This document shows positions 19,281 to 35,745 of a stretch of 64,000 bases of DNA, in pieces (the stretch's first letter is position 1; every line of letters starts with the position of its first letter). Both the position numbers and the translations under genes were made by a program. Source of the stretch: Cellulomonas humilata (GTDB lineage Bacteria; Actinomycetota; Actinomycetes; Actinomycetales; Cellulomonadaceae); NCBI RefSeq assembly GCF_013359775.1, contig NZ_JABMCI010000066.1, forward strand, positions 62,001-126,000, read 5' to 3'. Under the pieces are notes generated by a model. That model had not been told where the DNA came from. It saw only the letters and a program-made list of their open reading frames with translations, and did no database searches.

Positions 19281-19316
19281 CCCCGGTCGGCTGCTCGCAC
19301 GAGATGCCGACCGGGG
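19281..19316 (+). other. rpoB-rpoC intercistronic hairpin
   Basis: CCCCGGTCGGC (19281-19291) pairs perfectly with GCCGACCGGGG (19306-19316) over a 14-nt loop, and a CCCTTT run follows at about 19324. It could act as a partial attenuator or an RNase processing site between the two subunit genes. Confidence 0.5.
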
Positions 19317-19389
19317 TGCCCGCACCCTTTAGCAACATTTCCGTTCCGCTGGTGCTCGACACCGGCAAGCGAAGGAAGTAGGACCCCTC

Positions 19390-23259
<3,870 letters not shown>

Positions 23260-23289
23260 CGAGGTCCACTGACCGACCCTGATCGACCC

Positions 23290-23321
23290 TGAGGGGGCCC
23301 ACCGCGAGGTGGGCCCCCTCA
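23290..23321 (+). terminator. Terminator after rpoC
   Basis: TGAGGGGGCCCACC (23290-23303) pairs perfectly with GGTGGGCCCCCTCA (23308-23321) over loop GCGA, with no long T-tract, typical for high-GC genomes. Confidence 0.85.
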
Positions 23322-23390
23322 GTCGTGCTCCGGGCGCGACGGGCCCGGATCAGGGCCCGTGGGCCCACCACGCCGATCGTGCCCCCTGTG

Positions 23391-24839
23391 ATGCTGACCG
23401 GCGTGATCACACGTGGCCGACGCAGGGGCGCACCAGGACCGGGCGACCGGGGGGCCGGGACGCTCGAGTACCTCGGGATCGTCGTCGTCGCTGCTCTGCT
23501 CGTCGGCGCACTGGTCACGGCGTTCGTGCGCGCCGACATCGGCACGGTCCTGGCGTGCGAGCTGCGCTCGATCGTCGACCAGTCGGGCACCTGTGGCGGG
23601 GCCGACGTGCCGACGACGTACGACGCCGACGGCGAGGACGACGGGGTCAGCGCGGTCGGCGACCAGCCGACCCGCATCGACGACGGCCCGGCCACCGACA
23701 CCGGCGGCGGGGACACGGTCTACGACACCGCGACGCCGACGACGGACACGGTCGACCAGGACGCCGTCGACGACGCCCTGGACGACATCCGCGACGCCCT
23801 CGACGGCGGCTTCTTCGGCGTCCGCGGCGGGGACCTGGACGACGCGAAGGACGCCCTCGACGGCCTCAACGGTGCCGAGATCGACGCGCTGATCGCCTCC
23901 ATGTCCGACGACGAGCTCCGGCACTGGATCAACGAGCTCGAGGACGGCTGGGTCGGCGGGGGCTGGGACCGCGAGCAGCGCCGCGAGCTGTGGGAGCTGA
24001 TCGTCAGCAAGGCGAGCAAGGCGACCCTGGACCGGCTCGCGGGCCTGACCGACGAGATCCAGCCGTCGTTCGACGACGTGGGCGGCGACGGCGCCCGGGA
24101 CGACCCCGAGAGCGTCGCCAACACCGCCGACTACGACGAGGTCAACCACCAGCTGGTCGTCGGCGGAATCAAGCCCATGGACATCGCCCAGGGCGCCATC
24201 GGCGACTGCTGGTACATGGCGTCCCTGATGGCGGTCGTGCAGGCCGACCCGAGCGTGATCGGCGGCGCGATCACCCAGAACGCCAACGGCACGTACACGG
24301 TGCGGCTCTACGACGACGGCAAGCCCGTGTACATCACCGTCACGCCCGACATGGTGGTCCGGGACGACAACCCCGCGTTCTCCTACCAGTCGCCGCAGGA
24401 GCTCGCCGACGGCACGCAGGGGTACGAGCTGTGGCCGCTGGTGATGGAGAAGGCGCTCGCGCTGCACTGGGGCGACTACGCGGCCATCGAGGGCGACTCC
24501 CCGGGGCTCGGCCTCGAGGTGGTGACGGGTCAGTCCAGCTCGTCGTCCTCCCTCGACGACGCGCCCAGCGTGTCCGAGCTCAGCTCCCTGCTGGACGGCG
24601 GGGGAGCCGTGACGCTCGCCTCGTTCGGGGAGGGCGACGACCTGCCCGACACCTACGGCAACGCGTCCGACGGGGGCCTCGTGACGGGGCACGCGTACTA
24701 CGTGAAGTCCGTCGACCCGAAGAAGGGCACCGTCACGGTGGTCAACCCCTGGGGCTCGGCGTATGCGCCGATCACGCTGTCGTACGCTGAGTTCCAGGAC
24801 AGCTTCAGCACGATCTACACGAACGAGGTGAACCCGTGA
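23391..24839 (+). CDS. Calpain-family (C2) cysteine protease with prepilin-like N-terminus
   Basis: The 482-residue protein begins with a basic segment followed by DRGAGTLEYLGIVVVAALLVGA (split here: DRGAGTLEY then a hydrophobic helix, residues 19-45). This pattern, Gly-x-x-x-Glu-Tyr before a helix, is that of Flp/TadE-type prepilins. C56 and C68 could form a disulfide. An acidic Asp-rich linker (70-245) precedes a calpain core (about 247-480) with the complete triad C273 (QGAIGDCWYMAS), H434 (TGHAYYVKSV) and N452 (VNPWGSAY). It is probably exported or membrane-anchored and acts outside the cell. The ATG at 23391 is chosen because the upstream GTG (23325) abuts the rpoC terminator. The next lipoprotein gene overlaps it by 4 bp. 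Confidence 0.85.
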   Translation: MLTGVITRGRRRGAPGPGDRGAGTLEYLGIVVVAALLVGALVTAFVRADIGTVLACELRSIVDQSGTCGGADVPTTYDADGEDDGVSAVGDQPTRIDDGPATDTGGGDTVYDTATPTTDTVDQDAVDDALDDIRDALDGGFFGVRGGDLDDAKDALDGLNGAEIDALIASMSDDELRHWINELEDGWVGGGWDREQRRELWELIVSKASKATLDRLAGLTDEIQPSFDDVGGDGARDDPESVANTADYDEVNHQLVVGGIKPMDIAQGAIGDCWYMASLMAVVQADPSVIGGAITQNANGTYTVRLYDDGKPVYITVTPDMVVRDDNPAFSYQSPQELADGTQGYELWPLVMEKALALHWGDYAAIEGDSPGLGLEVVTGQSSSSSSLDDAPSVSELSSLLDGGGAVTLASFGEGDDLPDTYGNASDGGLVTGHAYYVKSVDPKKGTVTVVNPWGSAYAPITLSYAEFQDSFSTIYTNEVNP

Positions 24840-25207
24840 CCGGCTCGGTGAGGGGACGGGGCGGGGCCCTCGCGGCGCTGCTCGTCGGGACCGCGCTGGT
24901 GCTCGCCGGGTGCGGGCCGTCGGACGACGAGGGAGACGCCGTGGAGCACCCGGAGGGTTCGCGCGCGCTGGTGCTCAACCAGCCCACCGCGATCGGCGAC
25001 TACCGGGTGGTGGCCTCGAACGTGACCGAGGACGAGGCCGGCATCGACGTCGTCGGCGACGGCCCGGCCGAGGGGGACCGGGTGGCGCTGGGCGACGAGG
25101 CCACCATCGGCGGGTTCACGTTCACGCTCGTGGACATCGTGCTGGACGGGAAGGACTCCGCCCCGGGCGGCAGCGGGACGACGGTCTGGATCCTCCCGGC
25201 CGACTGA
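24836..25207 (+). CDS. Small predicted lipoprotein coupled to calpain protease
   Basis: The 123-residue protein has a lipoprotein signal peptide: basic start, hydrophobic core and lipobox VLAGC with the lipid-modified Cys at 26. The mature part (27-123) is acidic and beta-rich (AIGDYRVVASNVTEDEAGI, GGFTFTLVDIVLDGK), and no family was recognised. The GTG start overlaps the protease stop (GTGA), so the two are translationally coupled. The pairing suggests a surface-held inhibitor, chaperone or substrate adaptor of the protease, but nothing in the sequence proves this. Confidence 0.8.
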   Translation: MTGSVRGRGGALAALLVGTALVLAGCGPSDDEGDAVEHPEGSRALVLNQPTAIGDYRVVASNVTEDEAGIDVVGDGPAEGDRVALGDEATIGGFTFTLVDIVLDGKDSAPGGSGTTVWILPAD

Positions 25208-25297
25208 CGGGCCCACCGGGAACAGGTGCGGCCGCTGGGATGTTCTTCCTGGTGTCCTCACGGCAGCCGGCCGACACCTCGTGTGACGGCCACCGCT

Positions 25298-25326
25298 TTG
25301 ACGCCCTACCAGGCGCCAGGTAACGT
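25298..25326 (+). promoter_or_regulatory. Promoter of rpsL-rpsG-fusA-tuf
   Basis: TTGACG (25298-25303) and TAACGT (25321-25326) have an ideal 17-nt spacer. Transcription would start near 25333, giving a leader of about 290 nt before rpsL. Confidence 0.7.
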
Positions 25327-25332
25327 AGGACA

Positions 25333-25623
25333 CCGTGCCCGCGCCGTCGGGCTCTCGCGCATGCATTCGGTGGACGCCTCCCTCGCTGGGATGGGCGGGT
25401 CCGGCTGCATCGGGTGGTTTCCCCCACCGCGCCGTCTCTCCGCCAAGGCAACCTTGCGGACCGCGGTGCGGAGGACCGGGGCGACACGCCCGGGCGCGGG
25501 GGTCGGTTCGGGACTCAAGATCTGCGAGGTAGTCGCGCGACGGGCGACGATCCTCGACCATGCCGGCCGTCCAGGGTGACGGGTGCCGGTCGACCAGAGA
25601 TTCATCCAACAGACGGAGACGTA
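25333..25623 (+). promoter_or_regulatory. Long 5' leader of rpsL with conserved 25-nt element
   Basis: This untranslated leader of about 290 nt holds an element at 25482-25506 (CGACACGCCCG, 3 nt, then GCGGGGGTCGG) that recurs with two transitions in the rpsJ leader (30319-30343). Its ends (CGAC/GTCG and CCC/GGG) can pair, so it is likely an RNA hairpin. No other recognised structure; no gene was found in the leader. Confidence 0.5.
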
Positions 25624-25995
25624 GTGCCTACGATCCAGCAGCTGGTCCGCAAGGGCCGGCAGGCGAAGACGAACAAGTCGAAGACGCCTGCCCTCAAGGG
25701 CTCCCCCCAGCGACGCGGTGTGTGCACCCGCGTCTACACCACGACCCCGAAGAAGCCGAACTCCGCGCTCCGCAAGGTCGCGCGCGTCCGCCTCTCGAGC
25801 CAGGTCGAGGTCACCGCGTACATCCCCGGTGTCGGTCACAACCTGCAGGAGCACTCGATCGTGCTCGTGCGCGGTGGCCGTGTGAAGGACCTCCCGGGTG
25901 TCCGGTACAAGATCGTCCGTGGTGCCCTCGACACGCAGGGCGTCAAGAACCGTAAGCAGGCGCGCAGCCGCTACGGCGCGAAGAAGGTGGGCTGA
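25624..25995 (+). CDS. rpsL: 30S ribosomal protein S12
   Basis: S12 lies at the decoding centre. It has 123 residues from a GTG ([12 protein letters not shown]), with GGAG upstream. The streptomycin-interaction lysines are wild type: K43/K44 in [11 protein letters not shown] and K88 in [10 protein letters not shown]. The sequence therefore predicts no rpsL-based streptomycin resistance. The stop overlaps the rpsG start region by one base. Confidence 0.98.
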   Translation: MPTIQQLVRKGRQAKTNKSKTPALKGSPQRRGVCTRVYTTTPKKPNSALRKVARVRLSSQVEVTAYIPGVGHNLQEHSIVLVRGGRVKDLPGVRYKIVRGALDTQGVKNRKQARSRYGAKKVG

Positions 25996-26465
25996 TGCCT
26001 CGCAAGGGTCCGGCCCCGAAGCGGCCGCTCGTCATCGACCCCGTCTACGGGTCCCCGGTCGTCACGCAGCTGATCAACAAGGTCCTGCTCGACGGCAAGA
26101 AGTCCGTGGCGGAGCACATCGTCTACGGCGCCCTCGAGGGTGTCCGTGAGAAGACCCAGGGCGACCCGGTCGTCGTGCTCAAGCGCGCGCTGGACAACGT
26201 CCGCCCGTCGCTCGAGGTGCGGTCGCGCCGCGTCGGTGGCGCCACGTACCAGGTGCCCGTCGAGGTGCGCCCGGTCCGTCAGACCACCCTCGCGCTGCGC
26301 TGGCTCACCGACTACTCGCGCGCACGTCGCGAGAAGACGATGACCGAGCGCCTCATGAACGAGATCCTCGACGCGTCCAACGGCCTCGGTGCCGCGGTGA
26401 AGCGTCGTGAGGACATGCACAAGATGGCCGAGTCCAACAAGGCCTTCGCGCACTACCGCTGGTAA
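25995..26465 (+). CDS. rpsG: 30S ribosomal protein S7
   Basis: S7 nucleates assembly of the 30S head and contacts the E-site tRNA. The 156-residue product has the typical length and ends with the conserved [13 protein letters not shown]. Its ATG shares the final A of the rpsL TGA, so the genes are tightly coupled. An imperfect GC-rich hairpin (26486-26523) separates it from fusA. Confidence 0.98.
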   Translation: MPRKGPAPKRPLVIDPVYGSPVVTQLINKVLLDGKKSVAEHIVYGALEGVREKTQGDPVVVLKRALDNVRPSLEVRSRRVGGATYQVPVEVRPVRQTTLALRWLTDYSRARREKTMTERLMNEILDASNGLGAAVKRREDMHKMAESNKAFAHYRW

Positions 26466-26485
26466 TCCCGGCACCCACGGGCGCT

Positions 26486-26523
26486 GCGCCGCCGGTCCGA
26501 TCCTCGGGCCGGACCGGTGGCGC
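26486..26523 (+). other. rpsG-fusA intercistronic hairpin
   Basis: GCGCCGCCGGTCCG (26486-26499) pairs with CGGACCGGTGGCGC (26510-26523) with one mismatch and a 10-nt loop. It may tune fusA levels or mark an mRNA cleavage point. No T-tract. Confidence 0.5.
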
Positions 26524-26554
26524 CACCCAAGCCAACCGACAAGGGGCAACTCAC

Positions 26555-28657
<2,103 letters not shown>

Positions 28658-28717
28658 TCCCACAGGTCGAACCCTGTAGTTCCATCACACAAACCGACCC
28701 GTAGGACGCCGCGTCGA

Positions 28718-28739
28718 GCGGCTACCGTCCGGTAGCCGC
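28718..28739 (+). other. Hairpin in fusA-tuf gap
   Basis: GCGGCTACC (28718-28726) pairs perfectly with GGTAGCCGC (28731-28739) over loop GTCC, 44 nt before tuf. A possible attenuator or processing site. Confidence 0.45.
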
Positions 28740-28782
28740 AGAACGTCGGCCAATCTCTACCAAGTCCTGAGGAGGACACCCA

Positions 28783-29976
28783 GTGGGCAAGGCGAAGTTC
28801 GAGCGGACGAAGCCGCACGTCAACATCGGCACCATCGGTCACGTCGACCACGGCAAGACGACGCTGACGGCGGCCATCTCCAAGGTTCTGCACGACATGT
28901 ACCCGGACCTGAACCCCTTCACGCCGTTCGACCAGATCGACAAGGCGCCCGAGGAGAAGCAGCGCGGGATCACCATCAACATCGCGCACGTGGAGTACCA
29001 GACGGAGAAGCGTCACTACGCTCACGTCGACGCTCCCGGTCACGCGGACTACATCAAGAACATGATCACGGGTGCCGCGCAGATGGACGGCGCCATCCTC
29101 GTGGTCGCGGCCACCGACGGCCCGATGGCCCAGACGCGTGAGCACGTCCTGCTCGCCCGTCAGGTCGGCGTGCCGTACCTGCTCGTCGCGCTGAACAAGA
29201 CCGACATGGTCGACGACGAGGAGATCCTGGAGCTCGTCGAGGTCGAGGTGCGCGAGCTTCTCACCGCGCAGGGCTTCGACGGCGACGACGTCCCCGTCGT
29301 GCGCGTCTCCGGCCTCAAGGCCCTCGAGGGTGACCCGATCTGGGTCCAGTCCGTCAAGGACCTGCTCGACGCGGTCGACGAGAGCGTCCCGGACCCGATC
29401 CGCGACATCGACAAGCCCTTCCTCATGCCGATCGAGGACGTCTTCACGATCACCGGTCGTGGCACCGTCGTCACCGGTCGCGTGGAGCGCGGCAAGCTCA
29501 AGGTGAACGAGGAGGTGGAGATCGTCGGCATCAAGGAGAAGGCGATCAAGACCACGGTCACCGGCGTCGAGATGTTCCGCAAGCTGCTCGACTACGCCGA
29601 GGCCGGCGAGAACGTCGGTCTGCTCCTGCGTGGCACGAAGCGCGAGGAGGTCGAGCGCGGCCAGGTCGTCGTCAAGCCCGGCTCGATCACGCCGCACACC
29701 GAGTTCGAGGGCCAGGTCTACATCCTGGCCAAGGACGAGGGTGGCCGTCACAACCCGTTCTACGGGAACTACCGCCCCCAGTTCTACTTCCGCACCACCG
29801 ACGTCACCGGCGTCATCACGCTGCCCGAGGGCACCGAGATGGTCATGCCCGGCGACAACACCGAGATCCACGTGAACCTCATCCAGCCCATCGCGATGGA
29901 GGAGGGCCTCGGCTTCGCCATCCGTGAGGGTGGCCGCACCGTCGGCTCGGGCAAGGTCATCAAGATCATCAAGTGA
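28783..29976 (+). CDS. tuf: Elongation factor Tu
   Basis: EF-Tu delivers aminoacyl-tRNA to the ribosome. The 397-residue product starts at a GTG preceded by TGAGGAGGAC, a strong ribosome-binding site fitting very high expression. Motifs: [10 protein letters not shown] (19-28), DAPGHADYI, and NKTD at 138-141. Only this copy is present in the window. A UUCG-capped terminator follows 33 nt after the stop. Confidence 0.98.
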   Translation: MGKAKFERTKPHVNIGTIGHVDHGKTTLTAAISKVLHDMYPDLNPFTPFDQIDKAPEEKQRGITINIAHVEYQTEKRHYAHVDAPGHADYIKNMITGAAQMDGAILVVAATDGPMAQTREHVLLARQVGVPYLLVALNKTDMVDDEEILELVEVEVRELLTAQGFDGDDVPVVRVSGLKALEGDPIWVQSVKDLLDAVDESVPDPIRDIDKPFLMPIEDVFTITGRGTVVTGRVERGKLKVNEEVEIVGIKEKAIKTTVTGVEMFRKLLDYAEAGENVGLLLRGTKREEVERGQVVVKPGSITPHTEFEGQVYILAKDEGGRHNPFYGNYRPQFYFRTTDVTGVITLPEGTEMVMPGDNTEIHVNLIQPIAMEEGLGFAIREGGRTVGSGKVIKIIK

Positions 29977-30008
29977 GGCGAGCCCCTCGGGGCAGCTGAT
30001 CTGACAGG

Positions 30009-30038
30009 AGGGCCCGGGAGCTTCGGCTCCCGGGCCCT
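30009..30038 (+). terminator. Terminator after tuf
   Basis: AGGGCCCGGGAGC (30009-30021) pairs perfectly with GCTCCCGGGCCCT (30026-30038) across a TTCG tetraloop, then TCGTCG. A strong intrinsic-type hairpin closing the str operon. Confidence 0.88.
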
Positions 30039-30120
30039 TCGTCGCGTCCGCGCCGGCGGCACGCCCGAGCGCGTGTGGGGGAGATCACGCGCGAACAGGA
30101 CGGCGGTGTGACGGAGGCGA

Positions 30121-30150
30121 TTGGAGTTCCACGGCGCACTCTGGCACACT
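30121..30150 (+). promoter_or_regulatory. Weak candidate promoter of the S10 operon
   Basis: TTGGAG (30121-30126) and CACACT (30145-30150) are 18 nt apart. The -10 match is poor; a TAGTTG at 30163 is an alternative. The operon's promoter must lie between the tuf terminator and rpsJ, so position supports the region more than the motif does. Confidence 0.25.
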
Positions 30151-30159
30151 GTTCAGGTT

Positions 30160-30378
30160 GCCTAGTTGAGGGCGGCGCGTTCGCGCGCGCAGCACACGAC
30201 AGGGCTCACACACGTGGAAGGCGTCTGGACCCCGGGATCACCCGGTGGTTGACGCCCGACAACAACCACCGATCTCGTGCCGGAAACGGTACGCAGCGCA
30301 ACGGTGTGTCGCGCCTAGCGACACGCCCGAGTGCGGGGGTCGGACGGGCCGGTTCAAACAGAGGGAAGTAGAAGCGCC
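30160..30378 (+). promoter_or_regulatory. 5' leader of rpsJ operon with conserved element
   Basis: About 220 nt of leader contains a 9-bp hairpin CGGTGGTTG (30243-30251) with CAACCACCG (30263-30271). A 25-nt element at 30319-30343 differs from the rpsL leader element at only two positions. By analogy with other bacteria, this leader may be the site of S10-operon autoregulation, though the element does not resemble the E. coli L4 site by eye. Confidence 0.5.
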
Positions 30379-30687
30379 ATGGCGGGACAGAAGATCCGCA
30401 TCAGGCTCAAGTCCTACGACCACGAAGTCATCGACAGCTCGGCGCGCAAGATCGTCGACACGGTGACTCGCGCTGGTGCGTCGGTCGTGGGTCCGGTGCC
30501 GCTGCCGACGGAGAAGAACGTGTTCTGCGTCATCCGGTCGCCCCACAAGTACAAGGACAGCCGCGAGCACTTCGAGATGCGTACTCACAAGCGGCTCATC
30601 GACATCATCGATCCCACGCCGAAGGCCGTCGACTCGCTCATGCGTCTCGACCTGCCTGCTGACGTGAACATCGAGATCAAGCTCTGA
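30379..30687 (+). CDS. rpsJ: 30S ribosomal protein S10
   Basis: S10 is a 30S head protein that also acts as NusE in antitermination complexes. It has 102 residues from the ATG at 30379 ([15 protein letters not shown]), with GAGGGAAG upstream, and contains the conserved loop [19 protein letters not shown]. It is the first gene of the S10 cluster (rpsJ-rplC-rplD-rplW-rplB-rpsS-rplV-rpsC-rplP-rpmC-rpsQ). Confidence 0.98.
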   Translation: MAGQKIRIRLKSYDHEVIDSSARKIVDTVTRAGASVVGPVPLPTEKNVFCVIRSPHKYKDSREHFEMRTHKRLIDIIDPTPKAVDSLMRLDLPADVNIEIKL

Positions 30688-30709
30688 CGCTGGGAAGGAA
30701 CTGATTTCC

Positions 30710-31369
30710 ATGGTTACCCAGCAGAACGAGCGCCCCGTCACGGCCTTGATCGGCACGAAGCTCGGCATGACCCAGGTGTGGGACGACAACGGTCGTCTCG
30801 TCCCGGTCACCGTCGTCGCTGTCGGTACGAACGTCGTGACCCAGGTGCGCTCCGCCGATGCTGACGGCTATGCCGCGGTCCAGCTGGCCCACGGCCAGAT
30901 CGACCCGCGCAAGGTCACCAAGCCGCTCAAGGGCCACTTCGAGAAGGCCGGGGTCACCCCCCGCCGGCACGTGGCCGAGATCCGTACGCCGAACGCCTCC
31001 GAGTTCACGCTCGGCCAGGAGCTCACGGCCGCCCTCTTCGAGGCCGGCTCGCTCGTGGACGTCATCGGCACCACCAAGGGCAAGGGCACCGCCGGTGTCA
31101 TGAAGCGTCACGGCTTCCACGGCGTCGGCGCCTCGCACGGTGCGCACCGCAACCACCGCAAGCCCGGCTCGATCGGTGGCGCTTCGACGCCGTCGCGCGT
31201 GTTCAAGGGCATCAAGATGGCCGGTCGCATGGGCGTGGACCGCCAGACCACCCAGAACCTGACCGTGCACGCCGTCGACGTCGAGCGAGGATTCATCCTC
31301 GTCAAGGGTGCCGTTCCCGGCCCCAAGGGTGGCGTCGTGGTCGTGCGTTCCGCTGTGAAGGGGGCGTGA
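30710..31369 (+). CDS. rplC: 50S ribosomal protein L3
   Basis: L3 is an early-assembly protein reaching the peptidyl-transferase centre. It has 219 residues with the long-loop signature [21 protein letters not shown] near 128-148 and the [15 protein letters not shown] region. The ATG is 22 nt after rpsJ. The stop overlaps or abuts the rplD start. Confidence 0.98.
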   Translation: MVTQQNERPVTALIGTKLGMTQVWDDNGRLVPVTVVAVGTNVVTQVRSADADGYAAVQLAHGQIDPRKVTKPLKGHFEKAGVTPRRHVAEIRTPNASEFTLGQELTAALFEAGSLVDVIGTTKGKGTAGVMKRHGFHGVGASHGAHRNHRKPGSIGGASTPSRVFKGIKMAGRMGVDRQTTQNLTVHAVDVERGFILVKGAVPGPKGGVVVVRSAVKGA

Positions 31370-31371
31370 CC

Positions 31372-32043
31372 ATGAGTGACACGCTGACTGTCGACGTGGT
31401 CGACTCCGAGGGCAACAAGGCCGGCTCCGCCGACCTGCCCGCGGACGTCTTCGACGTGCAGACCAACATCCCGCTGATCCACCAGGTCGTCGTCGCGCAG
31501 CTCGCGGCGGCTCGCCAGGGCACCCACGACACGAAGTCTCGTGGCGAGGTGCGCGGTGGTGGGCGCAAGCCGTACAAGCAGAAGGGCACCGGCCGCGCCC
31601 GTCAGGGTTCGACGCGTGCTCCGCAGTTCGCCGGTGGTGGCGTCGTCCACGGCCCCACCCCGCGTGACTACTCGCAGCGCACCCCCAAGAAGATGAAGGC
31701 CGCGGCGCTCCGCGGTGCTCTCTCGGACCGCGCTCGTGCCGGTCGCGTGCACGTCGTCTCGGGCTTCGCCCCGGGCACCGCGCCGTCGACCAAGTCCGCG
31801 CTCGCCGTGCTCGACAACCTGTCGGGGCGCAAGCACGTCCTCGTGGTCGTCGAGCGTCAGGACGAGATCACGTGGAAGTCGCTGCGGAACGTCGAGCGCG
31901 TGCACCTGCTCGTCTCGGACCAGCTCAACACCTACGACGTCCTGATCTCGGACGACGTCGTGTTCACGCAGGGCGCGCTCGACGCGTTCCTGGCGGGTCC
32001 CGTCAAGGGCTCCTCCGCCGTGACCGAGGAGGAGACGAAGTGA
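31372..32043 (+). CDS. rplD: 50S ribosomal protein L4
   Basis: L4 lines the exit tunnel and in some bacteria represses the S10 operon. It has 223 residues from the ATG at 31372; an overlapping GTG at 31366 would add two residues. The tunnel loop [24 protein letters not shown] begins near residue 58, and the [15 protein letters not shown] motif is present. The stop overlaps the rplW start by 4 bp. Confidence 0.97.
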   Translation: MSDTLTVDVVDSEGNKAGSADLPADVFDVQTNIPLIHQVVVAQLAAARQGTHDTKSRGEVRGGGRKPYKQKGTGRARQGSTRAPQFAGGGVVHGPTPRDYSQRTPKKMKAAALRGALSDRARAGRVHVVSGFAPGTAPSTKSALAVLDNLSGRKHVLVVVERQDEITWKSLRNVERVHLLVSDQLNTYDVLISDDVVFTQGALDAFLAGPVKGSSAVTEEETK

Positions 32044-32342
32044 CCGACATCGGCAAGAACCCGCGCGACATCCTGATCGCGCCGGTCGTCTCCGAGAAGA
32101 GCTACGGCCTGCTCGACGAGGGCAAGTACACGTTCCTCGTCGACCCGCGGGCCAACAAGACCGAGATCAAGATTGCCGTCGAGCAGGTCTTCGGCGTCAA
32201 GGTCGACTCGGTCAACACCGCGAACCGGCAGGGCAAGGCCCGTCGGACCCGTTTCGGCATCGGCCGCCGCAAGGACACGAAGCGTGCGATCGTCACCCTC
32301 CGCGAGGGAACGATCGACATCTTCGGCGGTCCGGTCGGCTGA
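32040..32342 (+). CDS. rplW: 50S ribosomal protein L23
   Basis: L23 sits at the tunnel exit and docks trigger factor and SRP. It has 100 residues from a GTG overlapping the rplD stop (GTGA). Conserved parts are [22 protein letters not shown] and the loop [21 protein letters not shown]. Length and position are typical. Confidence 0.97.
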   Translation: MTDIGKNPRDILIAPVVSEKSYGLLDEGKYTFLVDPRANKTEIKIAVEQVFGVKVDSVNTANRQGKARRTRFGIGRRKDTKRAIVTLREGTIDIFGGPVG

Positions 32343-32360
32343 GCGAAGGACTGAGAACTC

Positions 32361-33200
<840 letters not shown>

Positions 33201-33212
33201 TAGGAGCCTGAG

Positions 33213-33494
33213 ATGCCACGTAGCCTGAAGAAGGGCCCGTTCGTCGACGGTCACCTGCAGAAGAAGGTCGACGTCCAGAACACCGCCGGCACGAAGAACG
33301 TCATCAAGACGTGGTCGCGCCGTTCGGTCATCACGCCGGACTTCCTCGGCCACACGTTCGCTGTGCACGACGGACGCAAGCACACCCCGGTGTTCGTGAC
33401 GGAGGCGATGGTCGGGCACAAGCTCGGCGAGTTCGCCCCGACGCGGACGTTCCGCGGCCACGAGAAGGACGACCGGAAGGGTCGTCGCCGCTGA
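33213..33494 (+). CDS. rpsS: 30S ribosomal protein S19
   Basis: S19 lies at the top of the 30S head and contacts the A-site finger and S13. It has 93 residues with [14 protein letters not shown] at the start and [16 protein letters not shown] near the end. The ATG is preceded by TAGGAG, 12 nt after rplB. Confidence 0.98.
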   Translation: MPRSLKKGPFVDGHLQKKVDVQNTAGTKNVIKTWSRRSVITPDFLGHTFAVHDGRKHTPVFVTEAMVGHKLGEFAPTRTFRGHEKDDRKGRRR

Positions 33495-33551
33495 CCCCCG
33501 GGTCAGCCAGGCGACGCCCTTAACCGGCAGAGACAAGAAGGCAGGACAGCA

Positions 33552-33920
33552 ATGGAAGCCAAGGCGAAGGCGCGGTTCGTCCGCGTCACGCCCCAGAAGG
33601 CCCGGCGCGTCGTGGACCTCATCCGTGGCAAGCAGGCCGGCGAGGCTGTGGCGGTGCTGAAGTTCGCACCGCAGGCCGCGGGGGAGACGGTGCTCAAGGT
33701 TGTGGAGAGCGCGATCGCGAACGCTCGTGAGGCTGCCAAGCGCAGCAACGAGCGTCTCGACGAGGCGGACCTCTACATCTCCGAGGTATTCGTCGACGAG
33801 GGTCCGACGCTCAAGCGGTTCCGTCCGCGGGCGCAGGGTCGGGCAAGCCAGATCCTCAAGCGGACGAGCCACATCACCGTGGTCGTCGCTGAGCGCGAGA
33901 CGAAGGGACGGGCCCGATAG
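33552..33920 (+). CDS. rplV: 50S ribosomal protein L22
   Basis: L22 extends a beta-hairpin into the exit tunnel beside L4. It has 122 residues with the N-terminal [21 protein letters not shown] block and the hairpin tip [19 protein letters not shown]. Its stop codon shares one base with the rpsC GTG. No insertion is seen in the loop associated with macrolide resistance. Confidence 0.97.
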   Translation: MEAKAKARFVRVTPQKARRVVDLIRGKQAGEAVAVLKFAPQAAGETVLKVVESAIANAREAAKRSNERLDEADLYISEVFVDEGPTLKRFRPRAQGRASQILKRTSHITVVVAERETKGRAR

Positions 33921-34762
33921 TGGGACAGAAAGTCAACCCGCTCGGGTACCGCCTGGGCATCACGACCGACCACCGGTCGCGTTGGTTCGCCGACTCGACC
34001 AAGCCGGGTCAGCGCTACCGCGACTACGTGGGCGAGGACGTCAAGATCCGCAAGCTCATGGCCACGGGCCTCGAGCGTGCCGGCATCGCCAAGGTCGAGA
34101 TCGAGCGCACGCGTGACCGCGTTCGTGTCGACATCCACACCGCCCGCCCGGGCATCGTCATCGGGCGTCGTGGCGCGGAGGCCGACCGCATCCGTGGCGA
34201 GCTCGAGAAGCTCACGGGCAAGCAGGTCCAGCTGAACATCCTCGAGGTCAAGAACGCCGAGATCGAGGCTCAGCTGGTCGCCCAGGGCATCGCCGAGCAG
34301 CTGGCGAGCCGCGTCTCGTTCCGCCGCGCCATGCGCAAGGGCATCCAGTCGGCCCAGCGTGCCGGTGCCAAGGGCATCCGCGTGCAGGTCTCCGGCCGCC
34401 TCGGTGGCGCGGAGATGAGCCGCACGGAGTTCTACCGCGAGGGTCGTGTGCCCCTGCACACGCTCCGCGCGAACATCGACTACGGCTTCTTCGAGGCTCG
34501 CACCACCTTCGGGCGCATCGGCGTCAAGGTGTGGGTCTACAAGGGCGACATGACCGAGAAGGAGTTTGCTCGCGAGCAGGCGACCCAGCCCTCGCGGCCG
34601 GCTCGTGGCCCGCGGACGGACCGCCCCGGTGGCGAGCGTTCGGACCGCGGTCCGCGCGCAGGTGCTCCTCGTCGTGAGCGCTCTGACGCCCCTGAGGCAG
34701 CCGCTCCTGAGGCCGCCGCCGCTCCGGCAGCGACGACCCCCGACAGTGGAACGGAGGCCTGA
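33920..34762 (+). CDS. rpsC: 30S ribosomal protein S3
   Basis: S3 forms the mRNA entry site and has helicase activity with S4 and S5. The 280-residue product starts with [13 protein letters not shown] and has the KH-domain loop [16 protein letters not shown]. The body ends near 220. Residues 221-280 are a low-complexity tail rich in Arg, Gly, Pro, then Ala/Glu, longer than in E. coli (233 residues). The GTG start overlaps the rplV stop. Confidence 0.97.
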   Translation: MGQKVNPLGYRLGITTDHRSRWFADSTKPGQRYRDYVGEDVKIRKLMATGLERAGIAKVEIERTRDRVRVDIHTARPGIVIGRRGAEADRIRGELEKLTGKQVQLNILEVKNAEIEAQLVAQGIAEQLASRVSFRRAMRKGIQSAQRAGAKGIRVQVSGRLGGAEMSRTEFYREGRVPLHTLRANIDYGFFEARTTFGRIGVKVWVYKGDMTEKEFAREQATQPSRPARGPRTDRPGGERSDRGPRAGAPRRERSDAPEAAAPEAAAAPAATTPDSGTEA

Positions 34763-34764
34763 CC

Positions 34765-35181
34765 GTGCTGATCCCGCGCAGGCTGAAGCACCGCAAGCAG
34801 CACCACCCGGGGCGCTCCGGCGCCGCGACCGGTGGTACCGCGATCTCCTTCGGTGAGTACGGCATCCAGGCTCTCGAGCCCGCCTACGTCACCAACCGGC
34901 AGATCGAGGCTGCTCGTATCGCCATGACCCGCCACATCAAGCGTGGAGGGAAGGTCTGGATCAACATCTACCCGGACCGTCCCCTCACCAAGAAGCCTGC
35001 CGAGACCCGCATGGGTTCCGGTAAGGGTTCGCCCGAGTGGTGGATCGCCAACGTCAAGCCCGGCCGAGTTCTCTTCGAGCTCGCCGGCGTCCCGGAGCCC
35101 CTGGCTCGCGAGGCCATGCGCCGCGCGCAGCACAAGCTCCCGATGAAGACACGTTTCGTGGTTCGCGAGGGTGGTAACTGA
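34765..35181 (+). CDS. rplP: 50S ribosomal protein L16
   Basis: L16 organises the A-site tRNA arm of the large subunit. It has 138 residues from a GTG ([19 protein letters not shown]), with the conserved arginine-containing loop [19 protein letters not shown]. The stop shares a base with the rpmC ATG. Confidence 0.98.
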   Translation: MLIPRRLKHRKQHHPGRSGAATGGTAISFGEYGIQALEPAYVTNRQIEAARIAMTRHIKRGGKVWINIYPDRPLTKKPAETRMGSGKGSPEWWIANVKPGRVLFELAGVPEPLAREAMRRAQHKLPMKTRFVVREGGN

Positions 35182-35420
35182 TGACTATCGGCACCAAGGA
35201 ACTGGCTCCCAGCGAGCTGGACACCTTCGACGACGAGAAGCTTGTCGCCGAGCTGAAGAAGTCCAAGGAGGAGCTGTTCAACCTCCGCTTCCAGTCGGCG
35301 ACGGGCCAGCTCGAGAGCCACGGGCGTCTCAAGGCCGTTCGCCGCGACATCGCGCGGATCTACACGATCCTGCGTGAGCGCGAGCTCGGCATCCGTACCG
35401 CCCCGAGCGCGAGCGAGTGA
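35181..35420 (+). CDS. rpmC: 50S ribosomal protein L29
   Basis: L29 is a small two-helix protein near the tunnel exit. It has 79 residues with the characteristic [18 protein letters not shown] and [20 protein letters not shown]. It is slightly longer than E. coli L29 at both ends. It overlaps rplP by one base and rpsQ follows immediately. Confidence 0.96.
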   Translation: MTIGTKELAPSELDTFDDEKLVAELKKSKEELFNLRFQSATGQLESHGRLKAVRRDIARIYTILRERELGIRTAPSASE

Positions 35421-35425
35421 GACTG

Positions 35426-35719
35426 ATGAGCGACGAGAAGAACGACAAGACAACAGCTCTCGCTGAGAAGCGTGGCGACCGCAAGACGCGGCGCGGCTAC
35501 GTGGTCAGCGACAAGATGGAGAAGACCGTCGTGGTCGAGGTCGAGGACCGGGTCAAGCACCCGCTCTACGGCAAGGTCATCCGGCGGACGAGCAAGGTCA
35601 AGGCGCACGACGAGCTCAGCTCGGCGGGCGTGGGCGACCTCGTGCTCATCATGGAGACCCGGCCGCTGAGCGCCACCAAGCGGTGGCGCCTGGTCGAGGT
35701 CCTCGAGAAGGCCAAGTAA
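35426..35719 (+). CDS. rpsQ: 30S ribosomal protein S17
   Basis: S17 is a primary rRNA-binding OB-fold protein. It has 97 residues from the ATG at 35426; a GTG at 35417 overlapping the rpmC stop would add three. The core [26 protein letters not shown] is clear. It is the last gene of the S10 group; a hairpin and a 138-nt gap separate it from rplN. Confidence 0.96.
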   Translation: MSDEKNDKTTALAEKRGDRKTRRGYVVSDKMEKTVVVEVEDRVKHPLYGKVIRRTSKVKAHDELSSAGVGDLVLIMETRPLSATKRWRLVEVLEKAK

Positions 35720-35745
35720 CCAGCATCATCCCCAGTTGCCCACGG

